A stretch of 64,000 nt of DNA from Bacteroidales bacterium. GTDB taxonomy: Bacteria; Bacteroidota; Bacteroidia; Bacteroidales; Bacteroidaceae. This document shows positions 37,546 through 47,298 of this stretch, in pieces. Under the pieces are notes generated by a model. It was not told where the DNA came from, made no database searches, and worked only from the letters and a program-made list of their open reading frames with translations. Where the stretch lies: NCBI GenBank assembly GCA_018064685.1, contig JAGHUS010000035.1, forward strand, positions 37,613 through 101,612, in the 5' to 3' direction. The stretch's first letter is position 1; each line of letters opens with the position of its first letter. The translations under genes were made by a program, and so were the position numbers.

Positions 37546-40500
37546 ATGAAAAAAATCCTTATCGCTGCCACTGCAGCACTCGCCCTGTCCACTCAGGCAC
37601 AGGCACAGAGCGAACTCTACCCACAACACTTCGACCTGGAGGAGGTGACCTTGCTGGACGGTCCGCTAAAGACCGCACAGGACCTCAACATCAAATACCT
37701 GATGAGCTATGACGTAGACCGTCTGCTCACACCTTTTGTACGTCAGTCAGGACTCAGTGCCACCACCGATACCAGGAACAAATACTACAAGTGGGAGACC
37801 AAGCACCCTAACTTTGCCAACTGGGGCAGTCCCGACTTCGACCTCAGCGGACACATTGGCGGTCACTACATGACAGCCTTGGCCCTGGCCTATGCCGCCT
37901 GCCACGACGAGGCCACCCAGGCCAAGATACTGGCACGCATCGACTACATCATCAACGTGGTGAAGGACTGCCAGGATGCCTACGACAGCGACAAGACCGG
38001 TATGTACGGATTCATCGGCGGACAGCCTATGAACGACAACTGGAAGAAGCTCTACAAGGGTGACACCGACGGCTTCTGGAATGGAGCCAAGCCCGTGCCC
38101 TTCTACTGCCAGCACAAGATTCTGGCAGGATTGCGCGACCTGGCCATCTACACCCACGACGATGACACCTTCCAGCGTGCCACCATCTCGAAGGAGCTCT
38201 TCAAGAAGATGTGCGACTGGAGCATCAACGTGGTGAGCAAGCTCTCCGACGATGCCTTGCAGCGCGTCCTCTGGACCGAGCATGGCGGCATGAATGAGAC
38301 GCTGGCCGATGCCTATAAAATGTTTGGCGAGTCGAAATACCTCACCGCTGCCAAGCGTTACAGCGATATGGGTATGGTGAACGGTATGCAGAGTCTGGAC
38401 AAGAACTTCCTGAGCGGCAAGCACGCCAACACTCAGGTGCCCAAGTATGTGGGCTTCATCCGCGTCAACCAGGTTTCAACATCCGGCACCACTAACTTCC
38501 GCACCGCAGCACAGAACTTCTGGACTGACGTGACGAAGAACCGTACCGTCTGCATTGGCGGTAACTCGGTCGAGGAGCACTTCCTGGGCACTGACAACGG
38601 CAACGGTTACATCGACAAACTGGATGGCCCCGAGAGCTGCAACACCAACAACATGCTGAAGCTCACCGAAGACCTCTTCGACACCAACCACGACGGCAAG
38701 TACAGCGACTTCTACGAGGCTGCCATGTACAACCACATCCTCTCCACCCAGGACCCCAAGACGGGCGGATACGTATACTTCACCCCACTTCGTCCGCAGA
38801 GCTATCGCATCTACAGCAAGCCCGACCAGGACATGTGGTGCTGCGTGGGCACGGGTATGGAGAACCACGAGAAGTATGGACACTTCATCTACACACACGA
38901 GACAAAGGCCAGTGGCAACACGCTCTACGTCAACCTCTTCACGGCCTCGACACTCAGCAACGAGGAGTTCGCACTGACACAGACCACACAGTTCCCCTAC
39001 GAGCCAAGCACCAAGCTGACCATCGACAAGAGCGCATCGTTCACCATGGCCATACGCAAGCCCTCATGGGTGGCCGACGGTTTCAAGATCAGCGTCAACG
39101 GCACAGAAGTTGAATACACCCTCACCAAGGGTTATGCCATGGTGAAGGGCGACTGGAAGAAGGGTGATGTCGTCGAGGTGAGTCTGCCCATGGAACTCCG
39201 CTACGAGCAGTGCCCCCTCATGAAGGACTATATCGCCTTCAAGTACGGTCCCATCTTGCTGGGCGCTCGCACCACCAAAGAGAAATCGACCGACAAGGGC
39301 GACCTGAAATACGTACAGCTAACCCACGAATATGCAGCCGGCGAACGCATGGGACATGCACCCGGCGCCTACACCGCCAAGTACGACCTCAGCACCATGC
39401 CCATGCTCATTGGCGACCGCAGCAAGGTGCTCGAGCGCATCACGCCCGTCGAGGGCAAGCCCCTCACCTTCACGCTCGACGTGAGCCGCACCGAGGAGAC
39501 AGCCAGCGGATATGCTTGGAAGACGCTCACCCTCGAGCCTTACTACGCCCTGCATCACAGCCGTGTCAACAACTACTTCTACCAGGCCACCTACGACACC
39601 TATATGAACAGTACATGGGCTCAGTTGGAGCGCGAGCAGAAGGCCATCGAAGAGCGCACCGTGGACTGTGTGGACATGGGTAAACAGCAGAGCGAGGCTG
39701 GTGTGGTGACCTTCTCGACCAACTCGGGCAAGGGTACCTACAAGGATGAGGACTATCGCGACACTCCCGCCAACGGATGGATGCAGATCGTGCTGAACGA
39801 CACTCTGCCCGACAGCCGCAACCTGGCACTGATGCTGCGCTATCAGGCCGACGACAAGAACCGTAAGTGCAAGATCTACGTCAACGACCAGCTGCTGAAG
39901 GACTACACCGTACCCGCCACTCCCAGCAACGCCGATGGCAAGAACTTCTACAACCTCGAGTTGCCATTGGGCAAGTTGGCATTCGACAAGGATGGCAATC
40001 CCGTCACCAAGTACGTAGTGCGCATCGTAGCCTCAAGCACCACCCCCAACCCGGGCCTCTACTACATACGTCTGGTGCGCGACAGCAAGGTGGGCGAGAA
40101 AAACTATAAGTATGTGGCTGCCGACTGGGCCTACACCGGCGACGGTGGCCGACTGGCTCAGAGCAAGATAAAGGTCGATGCCGATGCCAACACCATCACC
40201 ATGACCCAGAGCGGCAATAACAATATCTGCCTCAAATACGGCTCTAGCGCCACGCACGACGTGCCTGCCGAACAGAAGTACCTCGTCATTCGCGGCACCA
40301 ACCTCAGCACCACCAGCGGCAGCGCCTTTGTGTGGTGGCTCAACGGCAAGAACGTGGGCAGCAGCGTGGCTCCCACCAAGACCAGCAAACTGAAGGACGG
40401 ACGCACACAGCTGGTGTGGGACATCACCAAGAGTGGCATTGACGACAACTGCAAGAGCGATCCCTGGACACTCACCACCAGCTACAACGCTGCCAGCACC

Positions 40501-40749
40501 ACCTTCGGTCTGACGGCCACCACCGCAACCAAGGAGGTTGTCATCAGCTACATCGGCTTCCTAAGCGATGCACAGCTCAATGGCACCGACGACGAGCCCG
40601 CAGGCGATATGACACCCGTCAGCGGCCCTTTCGCCGATAGCCATACAGCCATCTATTACAACATGAGCGGTATGGCATCCGTGACTCCGCAGAAGGGTAT
40701 CAACATCGAGACCCGCAACGGAAAGACCCGTAAGTTCCTCAAGAAGTGA
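37546..40749 (+). CDS. GH127-family (beta-L-arabinofuranosidase-like) glycoside hydrolase
   Basis: DVRLL..LSGHIGGHYMTALALAYA, WTEHGGMNETLADAY, MWCCVGTGMENHEKYGHFIY; signal peptide. Confidence 0.9.
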   Translation: MKKILIAATAALALSTQAQAQSELYPQHFDLEEVTLLDGPLKTAQDLNIKYLMSYDVDRLLTPFVRQSGLSATTDTRNKYYKWETKHPNFANWGSPDFDLSGHIGGHYMTALALAYAACHDEATQAKILARIDYIINVVKDCQDAYDSDKTGMYGFIGGQPMNDNWKKLYKGDTDGFWNGAKPVPFYCQHKILAGLRDLAIYTHDDDTFQRATISKELFKKMCDWSINVVSKLSDDALQRVLWTEHGGMNETLADAYKMFGESKYLTAAKRYSDMGMVNGMQSLDKNFLSGKHANTQVPKYVGFIRVNQVSTSGTTNFRTAAQNFWTDVTKNRTVCIGGNSVEEHFLGTDNGNGYIDKLDGPESCNTNNMLKLTEDLFDTNHDGKYSDFYEAAMYNHILSTQDPKTGGYVYFTPLRPQSYRIYSKPDQDMWCCVGTGMENHEKYGHFIYTHETKASGNTLYVNLFTASTLSNEEFALTQTTQFPYEPSTKLTIDKSASFTMAIRKPSWVADGFKISVNGTEVEYTLTKGYAMVKGDWKKGDVVEVSLPMELRYEQCPLMKDYIAFKYGPILLGARTTKEKSTDKGDLKYVQLTHEYAAGERMGHAPGAYTAKYDLSTMPMLIGDRSKVLERITPVEGKPLTFTLDVSRTEETASGYAWKTLTLEPYYALHHSRVNNYFYQATYDTYMNSTWAQLEREQKAIEERTVDCVDMGKQQSEAGVVTFSTNSGKGTYKDEDYRDTPANGWMQIVLNDTLPDSRNLALMLRYQADDKNRKCKIYVNDQLLKDYTVPATPSNADGKNFYNLELPLGKLAFDKDGNPVTKYVVRIVASSTTPNPGLYYIRLVRDSKVGEKNYKYVAADWAYTGDGGRLAQSKIKVDADANTITMTQSGNNNICLKYGSSATHDVPAEQKYLVIRGTNLSTTSGSAFVWWLNGKNVGSSVAPTKTSKLKDGRTQLVWDITKSGIDDNCKSDPWTLTTSYNAASTTFGLTATTATKEVVISYIGFLSDAQLNGTDDEPAGDMTPVSGPFADSHTAIYYNMSGMASVTPQKGINIETRNGKTRKFLKK

Positions 40750-41834
40750 TAACGCAAGACTTAGAACAGTTCCTTTCGCTTTGGCGCGATGAGCACCCCA
40801 CCCTCATCGTCCACACCAGTGGCAGCACTGGCAAGCCCAAGCCCATCGAGATAGAGAAAGCACGCATGCGAGCATCAGCCCGCATGACGTGCTCTTTTCT
40901 TGGTCTCGACTCCAGCGATACAGCCCTGCTCTGCATGCCTCTGCGCTACATAGCCGGTATGATGATGGTGGTACGAGCTGAGGAGGTGGGTATACGCCTC
41001 ATCACAGCCGAACCTTCCAACCATCCGTTGAAAGACCTTACCGAGGTTCCCACCTTCGCGGCCATGGTGCCCTCGCAGGTATACGAGACACTCAAGGTGG
41101 AACGGGAGCGCGAGCTGTTCTGCCAGATACGTCACGTCATTATCGGCGGTGGTGCCCTTGATTCCACTTTGGAAGCCGAACTTCGCACCTTGTCCAACCA
41201 CATCTGGCACAGCTACGGCATGACAGAGACGCTCTCACACATCGCCCTACGCGCCATAGCACCTTGTCACTCTTCCCACACTTTTACCGCAAAGGTGGGC
41301 CTCTCCCCCTGGGGGGAAGCGGAAGGCGGCTTCTGGTTTACTCCCCTTCCCGGCATCACCATCAGCAAGGACGAGAACAACTGCCTCGTCATCGATGCCC
41401 CACAACTCAATCCCGAAATACTCCACACTCACGACATTGTGGAGTTCAGAGAAGGGACTAACGAAAATTATGAAAACAAAGAAAATTTTCCAGATTTTTT
41501 GAATTTTCGTTCTAATCCACAATTCCGCATCATTGGGCGTTCGGACAACGTCATCTGTTCGGGTGGCATCAAGATACAAATCGAAGAGGTAGAACGTACC
41601 CTATACCCCACCTTTGGCGACACCATACAGGTCACCAGCACCCCACATCCCAAGTTCGGCGAGATTGTTGTCTACCTCACCACCGCCCCCATCGACGAGC
41701 ATCTCCTGCGCCTCTGCGTCCCTAATCTCTATTGGCTGCCCAAGCGCATCGTACAGGTTGAAGCCCTACCGCGCACCGCCACCGGCAAACCCGACAGAGC
41801 CAAGGCAAAGGAAATGGCAAAGAGTAAGGGATAA
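40746..41834 (+). CDS. menE: o-succinylbenzoate-CoA ligase (AMP-binding)
   Basis: TLIVHTSGSTGKPKPIEI; HSYGMTETLSHIALR; GTG start overlaps the GH127 stop by 4 bp. Confidence 0.88.
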   Translation: MITQDLEQFLSLWRDEHPTLIVHTSGSTGKPKPIEIEKARMRASARMTCSFLGLDSSDTALLCMPLRYIAGMMMVVRAEEVGIRLITAEPSNHPLKDLTEVPTFAAMVPSQVYETLKVERERELFCQIRHVIIGGGALDSTLEAELRTLSNHIWHSYGMTETLSHIALRAIAPCHSSHTFTAKVGLSPWGEAEGGFWFTPLPGITISKDENNCLVIDAPQLNPEILHTHDIVEFREGTNENYENKENFPDFLNFRSNPQFRIIGRSDNVICSGGIKIQIEEVERTLYPTFGDTIQVTSTPHPKFGEIVVYLTTAPIDEHLLRLCVPNLYWLPKRIVQVEALPRTATGKPDRAKAKEMAKSKG

Positions 41835-41843
41835 CTCTATATA

Positions 41844-42330
41844 TATAGAAACCCATTTCAACTACATCTACACTAATACCACGTATATAATTGTGCATCT
41901 GCATATTAGACACAGTGTAGTTAAATCTTTCAACTACACTGATGCCTATAGGCATAAATATTTACTCTCTATAGGTGTAACAGACAAATGATGCTGCAAC
42001 ACAACTTTGTACGATAGTTATTGTACGCGCGTACAATAGTTATCGTACAGACGTACAATAACTATCGTACAAACAATTCCCCTCGTGAATGTTCATAAAC
42101 AGTATCGCGACAAGAATGAAAAGACGTTACATTTCTTCATTTTTGACCTGGAAGGTTTCTGTTCTCTATTTCATGATGATTTCCTATAGCGTGATGCCTG
42201 TTTGTCGAAATCACAGAAATATTTTGTCATTTTAGTGTAGATAAATGTAGTTGAATTCAGCATAACATCCATTGATTACCAACACAATAGACCTAATTTG
42301 TGTAGATGTAGTTAAAATAGTGTTTCTATA
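41844..42330. mobile_element. MITE-like non-coding element with ~34-bp imperfect terminal inverted repeats
   Basis: TATAGAAACCCATTTCAACTACATCTACACTAAT (41844-41877) vs reverse complement of 42296-42330 TATAGAAACACTATTTTAACTACATCTACACAAAT. Confidence 0.7.
42009..42070. promoter_or_regulatory. Three 18-bp operator-like units at 22-bp spacing
   Basis: GTACGATAGTTATTGTAC / GTACAATAGTTATCGTAC / GTACAATAACTATCGTAC at 42009, 42031, 42053. Confidence 0.75.
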
Positions 42331-42346
42331 GAAAGGAGCAGAATCA

Positions 42347-42456
42347 CTAGAAACTCTGAGCAAGCCAAAGTGAGAAGAACTTGTCGTAGACCTCATAGAT
42401 GCCCTGTGTATGTGTTACCAGCTGCTTATCTACCAATGCTTTGATGGTGGTTACAC
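42347..42456 (-). pseudogene. Remnant of AAA-type ATPase C-terminus
   Basis: Reverse translation TTIKALVDKQLVTHTQGIYEVYDKFFSLWLAQSF*; upstream in-frame stop; no start. Confidence 0.5.
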
Positions 42457-42574
42457 ATTATTTTCCAATTATTACGTATTTTACGTAATAGTCGCAAAAA
42501 GATGTGTGCAGGAATGTGAGATTCCTTGTCCCTATCTACAATTGCCACATCCTCAAAACTTATAAAATCACACA

Positions 42575-42623
42575 AGAGTTTGGGCTAAACTTTATCATTT
42601 TTATTGTTTTAAGCCCAAACTCT
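42575..42623. terminator. 12-bp perfect inverted repeat with AT-rich loop
   Basis: AGAGTTTGGGCT (42575-42586) ... AGCCCAAACTCT (42612-42623). Confidence 0.4.
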
Positions 42624-42728
42624 CGCATTAAAAGGTAAACAAATTGAGAGGCAACCACGTTGTCTGAACGAAATTCCCCTAAGAATTATATTTGTGGGGC
42701 AGAGGAACCAGTCCCCATGCCCCCATCT

Positions 42729-44336
42729 CTATTCCCAATAAGTATATTTGTATTCTGTGCGATAGAATCTACCATCAAATTCATTCAGTTTCTCTAAGAC
42801 ATTGCCATAAGCATCATAAGTATATGTATCGCATTCGCGCGTTTTTCCAGAGTCCTGGTACACTGTTTTTTTTATATGAATACGACCTTGCGAATCATAC
42901 TCTGTATGGGTAACATATATTCCATAACTTGTGTATTCAATGACCTCTGTAGGTCGACCTTCAGCATCATAACTCCGTGTTTCCGAAACGCGCTCAGGAT
43001 CTCTACCGACTTTTTCCGTTATCTTAATGATATTTCCTTGTCCATCTCTTTCGTATGTCTCCACCTTTAGTTCTCCAAAGCCGTAAGTGTAGTTCTTGTA
43101 CACCGAGACGTTATTGTTGCTGTCATACTCCCATTCTTTGTAGATTCGATTACCCTCTATGTCAAAAGACTGCTTGATACAATTGCCTCGACTATCATAA
43201 AAATAAGAATAATGCTGGATAAGTGTTGAATCAGAATTGAATTCATCTACATATCGCAAACGACCCTGTTCATCATATATTTTTTCAGTAAAAGTGCCAA
43301 ATAGCTGACCTGCCGACAAGCTACGAATGCACTTACCATCTTGCGTATATTCCGTCTGTGAATACAAACCACGGTCACCATTTGGTGCATAGTGATACTC
43401 TCCGTTGCAATTGCCATTGATGTCATACGTCCTCATACAGGACGATTTCATTACCCCATTATCATAATGCAACCACATATCCTCCTTGTTCAACTCGTTC
43501 CAATGACATAGCCACTTCGACTTCGTCCCCAAGCGCTTCGAACCGTTTCTATATAGGAAATATTTATCCGACGGAATGACCTTCTTCCCACTTGTGTAGT
43601 TTTCTTCTTGGCTCAACATTCGGCCCCATTTATCATAGTAGGTAATCTCATAAGCACTCAAATCTGTATTTTTAACTTTCCCGTTCCCTTTCTGCTCTGC
43701 CAGCCAATATTTCATCTCCAGGCTTTTCACAGGACCAAGAACCTGCCTGTTATTGTAATAGATTTCTACTCTCTGATTGTCACGTGGTGGATCATTGTAC
43801 CCATAGCTTGTAGGATGGTTGCTACGTCGGTCAATATACGAAGGGGCAGGAGTGTCATCGTCATCATCTTCCTCCTCTTCTTCCTCGTCCTCATCTTCCA
43901 GCTCATCGGACGAAGCCCACTTCTTGTCTCGTTTCTGCTGATAGATATACTTGCCATAGCTACTGCTATAGCCTACTCGACTGGAGCCTGACGTGGAACT
44001 CCTATTTGTCGAAGGCTTGTACCATAAAGTATTGAAATTATAGATGCGGGTATAATAACTATAGTGCTTGCCATGGTCTTGCCCACTTTTGCTTTTATAG
44101 CTACTACTAACGACTATTTTGTTGCCTTCCGCATCAGTTGCACTTTGCACATTGGCAACGCCTTCAATTGTCATTGAACTATAAACCGTATAAGTTCCTT
44201 TGTTGGTCTTCACAGTGACTGGAGTGCTAATGTTACTGCCAACATTGAACTCCGTTCTGCTGATTTGCTGACCCATCACGTTACTCGTTATCAGAAAACA
44301 GAGTACGCAGATAAGTCCTTTAATTATATCCTTCAT
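42729..44336 (-). CDS. Secreted YD/RHS-repeat-like protein with acidic low-complexity segment
   Basis: Signal peptide MKDIIKGLICVLCFLITSNVMGQ; DELEDEDEEEEEEDDDDD; repeated Y-D-x-x-G-N/R units. Confidence 0.75.
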   Translation of the reverse strand: MKDIIKGLICVLCFLITSNVMGQQISRTEFNVGSNISTPVTVKTNKGTYTVYSSMTIEGVANVQSATDAEGNKIVVSSSYKSKSGQDHGKHYSYYTRIYNFNTLWYKPSTNRSSTSGSSRVGYSSSYGKYIYQQKRDKKWASSDELEDEDEEEEEEDDDDDTPAPSYIDRRSNHPTSYGYNDPPRDNQRVEIYYNNRQVLGPVKSLEMKYWLAEQKGNGKVKNTDLSAYEITYYDKWGRMLSQEENYTSGKKVIPSDKYFLYRNGSKRLGTKSKWLCHWNELNKEDMWLHYDNGVMKSSCMRTYDINGNCNGEYHYAPNGDRGLYSQTEYTQDGKCIRSLSAGQLFGTFTEKIYDEQGRLRYVDEFNSDSTLIQHYSYFYDSRGNCIKQSFDIEGNRIYKEWEYDSNNNVSVYKNYTYGFGELKVETYERDGQGNIIKITEKVGRDPERVSETRSYDAEGRPTEVIEYTSYGIYVTHTEYDSQGRIHIKKTVYQDSGKTRECDTYTYDAYGNVLEKLNEFDGRFYRTEYKYTYWE

Positions 44337-44452
44337 AATCTGATAGTATTTTGAATTGTAAGTATTACGAGCCATAATGACCACTTTTTGCTAAATGTGT
44401 TCATTCGGACAAGTATGATAGATTCTTGGGAACATACCCGAGGAGAGCGAGG

Positions 44453-44492
44453 GAAAATCCCCACCAGCAAGGATGACCTTGCGAGTGGGGAT
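44453..44492 (-). terminator. Intrinsic terminator downstream of the BACON gene
   Basis: Minus strand ATCCCCACtcGCAAGG...CCTTGCtgGTGGGGAT followed by TTTT. Confidence 0.75.
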
Positions 44493-44513
44493 GAGTGTTG
44501 TTATAGAGAGGGG

Positions 44514-46610
44514 TTAGAAGCGACGGAAGGCGTAAACTGAATGCTTGCCGGATTTATAATCCCAAGAATATGTCGTATATACTGTAGTTCCAGAATCTTC
44601 CGTAGAGCTCCATGCACCGCCTATGTTTGTACACTCATTTTTCGCTGGCAAATACCAACCGGTAGCACCATTTACATTCAATTCCTCTACAAGTGCAAAC
44701 GCGGGATAGAGTGTTTTATATCCTGGTATCGACTTGATGATATTAGTATTGTATACACCATCGTTATAGCTATTTGCACCAGTCAGCACATTCTCCGTTG
44801 ACCAAGCAGCCTCGCCAAGATTATCGCTACAGATAAGGCGGATGGAATCGTTCATTGTGACGACCTTACCCGTAATCTTACCTTCACTATACGTGTCACC
44901 TACAGCATACTTGCTCTGAATGACCGTAATCTTACGTCCGAGATCCTTGAATGTGATGGTAGCCGTGCGGTCAGCATTACTGCCGGTGTACTCCTCTGCA
45001 CGTATTGTAATCTGATTGCCATTCTTGCTGAACGTCAACCATGATGCGCTGCTTGTAGCATCCCAAGAGGTCATACTGGTAGAGATTGTTATCGTCTGTG
45101 CACCACCCTTCTTGTCCAGATAAACCTTTTCCTTTACGTCGAAGGTCTGTGCCTTCTGGTTTACCGTATAGGTATAAATCAACGTCTTGCCGTCAGAAGC
45201 ATAGATATTGATGGTCGCACTACGATCCTTTAATGCAGGATTTGCTTCGTATGTTACAGGCATATAGACATAGTAGCCATAGTCATTTCGCTCATTAAAG
45301 CTTTGCTGCTTTAATTCTGCTTTCACCCAAGAATCAGATATTTTCACAACGAGCGATTCTGGCTTTATGCTTGTATAGAAGCTTGCTGTATATTTACCCT
45401 GATCTTTATTTACATCAATGGTCTTTGCATCATAATAATCTCTAAACCAACCATTACCTTGCGTAACCATCATTCTTTCCGAAAGCTTTCCGTCCTTGGT
45501 CGCTATCTTTATCTCTGCGTCACGCTGCGTTGTGAATGGGTTACCCTCTGTTGACAAATGGAGTACGTATGACTTTACCGTTGATTCTGATGAGGCACGC
45601 GTCTCTCCTACTTCATTGTTACCAATCCAACGTACCTTTTTCTGTTCTGCACGCACCGCAGCCGAGTTATCAACAAGTTCGGCATTTAGCCATGAAGGAA
45701 CATCACTTATCTGTAAGTTATTAAATGCCTGGTTGGTAACAATCTCTATATTCTGTTCACCACCAAATGCACTAAAATCGGCCTGTCCATTCAATACCTT
45801 GATGATAGGACCGCCACCCGTCTGCGTCACGGTAAACGTTGTCTGTTTCTTTGTCTGTGTCGTTACCGTTATGGTTGCTGTACGTGATGACTCACTGAAG
45901 TTCTCGTCACACTCTATATGTACGCCATCAACAAGCCAGCTATACTCGTGTGTAGAACAGGTAATGACTCTGCACCACCCCTCAGAACAGCTCACAGTGA
46001 AAGGGATAATTGTTGCATTAGCACAGAGAACATCCTCTGCGCCTCCCTTGCTGTTGATGGCGATGCTCTTTCTGTCAAATTTGATGGCCTCGTCCACACC
46101 GCCAAATGGCTTCTGGTACTTAATCTCAGCACCAATGACACCACCCGTGCCAGCCGCATAGAGATAATCCTGCACGTAGATGCGGTAGAATTTACCATTC
46201 GCGTAAGCCACAACACCCTCGCCAGGAACTACGGCAATCTTTCTTGCCCAGCCATTGGCAGGGATACCTGTCACATTGCCTAAGCCTTTGACCTGACCTA
46301 CACTAGCAAAGTGAACATATTGAGGAGATCCATAGGGACTGTCGTACCAATAATCCCATCCCTCAAAATTATCGTCCTTATCAATATGGATGTAAGAATC
46401 CAGACGTGTGTCACCATTCGACGCATTTCTCATCGACAGCGTGATAGTTCCTACTGGGTCGGGCACCGTTCCGCCTGTTGTGCCACTACCACTACCTGGC
46501 GTTACCACATCATCGCCATCATCGCCGCATGAGGCTATGCTGAATGCCAGCATGAGCGAGAAGACGGCAAAACAAAACTTCTTCATGTTTCGTGTCATTT
46601 CTTTTTTCAT
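44514..46610 (-). CDS. BACON-domain-containing lipoprotein
   Basis: Lipobox FSIASCGDDGDD; repeated Ig-like units with SWLxx..G.Q..I.....N....R.ATIT pattern. Confidence 0.82.
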   Translation of the reverse strand: MKKEMTRNMKKFCFAVFSLMLAFSIASCGDDGDDVVTPGSGSGTTGGTVPDPVGTITLSMRNASNGDTRLDSYIHIDKDDNFEGWDYWYDSPYGSPQYVHFASVGQVKGLGNVTGIPANGWARKIAVVPGEGVVAYANGKFYRIYVQDYLYAAGTGGVIGAEIKYQKPFGGVDEAIKFDRKSIAINSKGGAEDVLCANATIIPFTVSCSEGWCRVITCSTHEYSWLVDGVHIECDENFSESSRTATITVTTQTKKQTTFTVTQTGGGPIIKVLNGQADFSAFGGEQNIEIVTNQAFNNLQISDVPSWLNAELVDNSAAVRAEQKKVRWIGNNEVGETRASSESTVKSYVLHLSTEGNPFTTQRDAEIKIATKDGKLSERMMVTQGNGWFRDYYDAKTIDVNKDQGKYTASFYTSIKPESLVVKISDSWVKAELKQQSFNERNDYGYYVYMPVTYEANPALKDRSATINIYASDGKTLIYTYTVNQKAQTFDVKEKVYLDKKGGAQTITISTSMTSWDATSSASWLTFSKNGNQITIRAEEYTGSNADRTATITFKDLGRKITVIQSKYAVGDTYSEGKITGKVVTMNDSIRLICSDNLGEAAWSTENVLTGANSYNDGVYNTNIIKSIPGYKTLYPAFALVEELNVNGATGWYLPAKNECTNIGGAWSSTEDSGTTVYTTYSWDYKSGKHSVYAFRRF

Positions 46611-46683
46611 GATTACACAATAATAATAACTGCCTCCCGTCTCCATGCAAAGGCCAAAACAGACTTATGATTATTATGTATAC

Positions 46684-46780
46684 AAAAAAAGCGTGGAGAC
46701 CGTATCCGTCACTCGCTCCACGTTTCGAGGCCCTAGGAATTGCCCATCTTGTCAGAACGAGCAACTCAAGACCCCACGCC
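46684..46780 (-). ncRNA. Structured leader or small RNA ending in an intrinsic terminator
   Basis: Minus strand GCGTGGGGTC-TT-GAGTTGCTC-N13-GGGCAATTC-CTA-GGGCCTC...CGTGGAG-N-CTCCACGC-TTTTTTT; nested complementary arms. Confidence 0.55.
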
Positions 46781-47174
46781 GATACGATATGATACAACCC
46801 TAACGATACAACGAGGCATACCACCACAATACGGCAGATGTCTCATCAATAATCAATAAGGGCTGATTACATAATCATACCCATGGGCATCTATCGTTGC
46901 TATGCTCCTTGACAAGATTTTGAGAGTTTCCTAGGCTTTCGAAACGTCAGAGAACAAAGCGCGTGATAAACGCCTTTTCCGTATAAATACCCCACGCACT
47001 AATCCATCGCCATGGATAAAGTACCCAGTGCCATAAAGCACTTTCGGCGTGAAGATGCCACAAAGTTACACATTATTTTTCAATTACCACATATTTCACC
47101 TTATATATTTTATATAATAGTTGTTTTTTGAGGTTATGAAGTTGGAAGTCGTACACAAAACTATAGCAATGCAA

Positions 47175-47214
47175 AAGGCCGACCTACAGCCTCGAAAGAT
47201 TGTAAGTCGGCCTT
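47175..47214. terminator. Hairpin terminator near the PL11 gene end
   Basis: AAGGCCGAC ... GTCGGCCTT followed by ctttctt. Confidence 0.65.
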
Positions 47215-47298
47215 CTTTCTTGAAGTACCTTATCAGTGTTGGCATCTCCCCCCCCATCAGTATTGGGACTCTCCCCCTTCAGGGGGTTGGGGGGTCTT

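Noticed and set aside
42692-42913. 73-aa plus-strand ORF near the MITE-like region
   Set aside because: Overlaps the 3' end of the YD-repeat gene on the opposite strand; no promoter or motif.
46519-46827. 102-aa minus-strand ORF covering the structured leader
   Set aside because: Runs through a strong hairpin-plus-T-tract terminator and overlaps the lipoprotein start out of frame; better explained as leader RNA.
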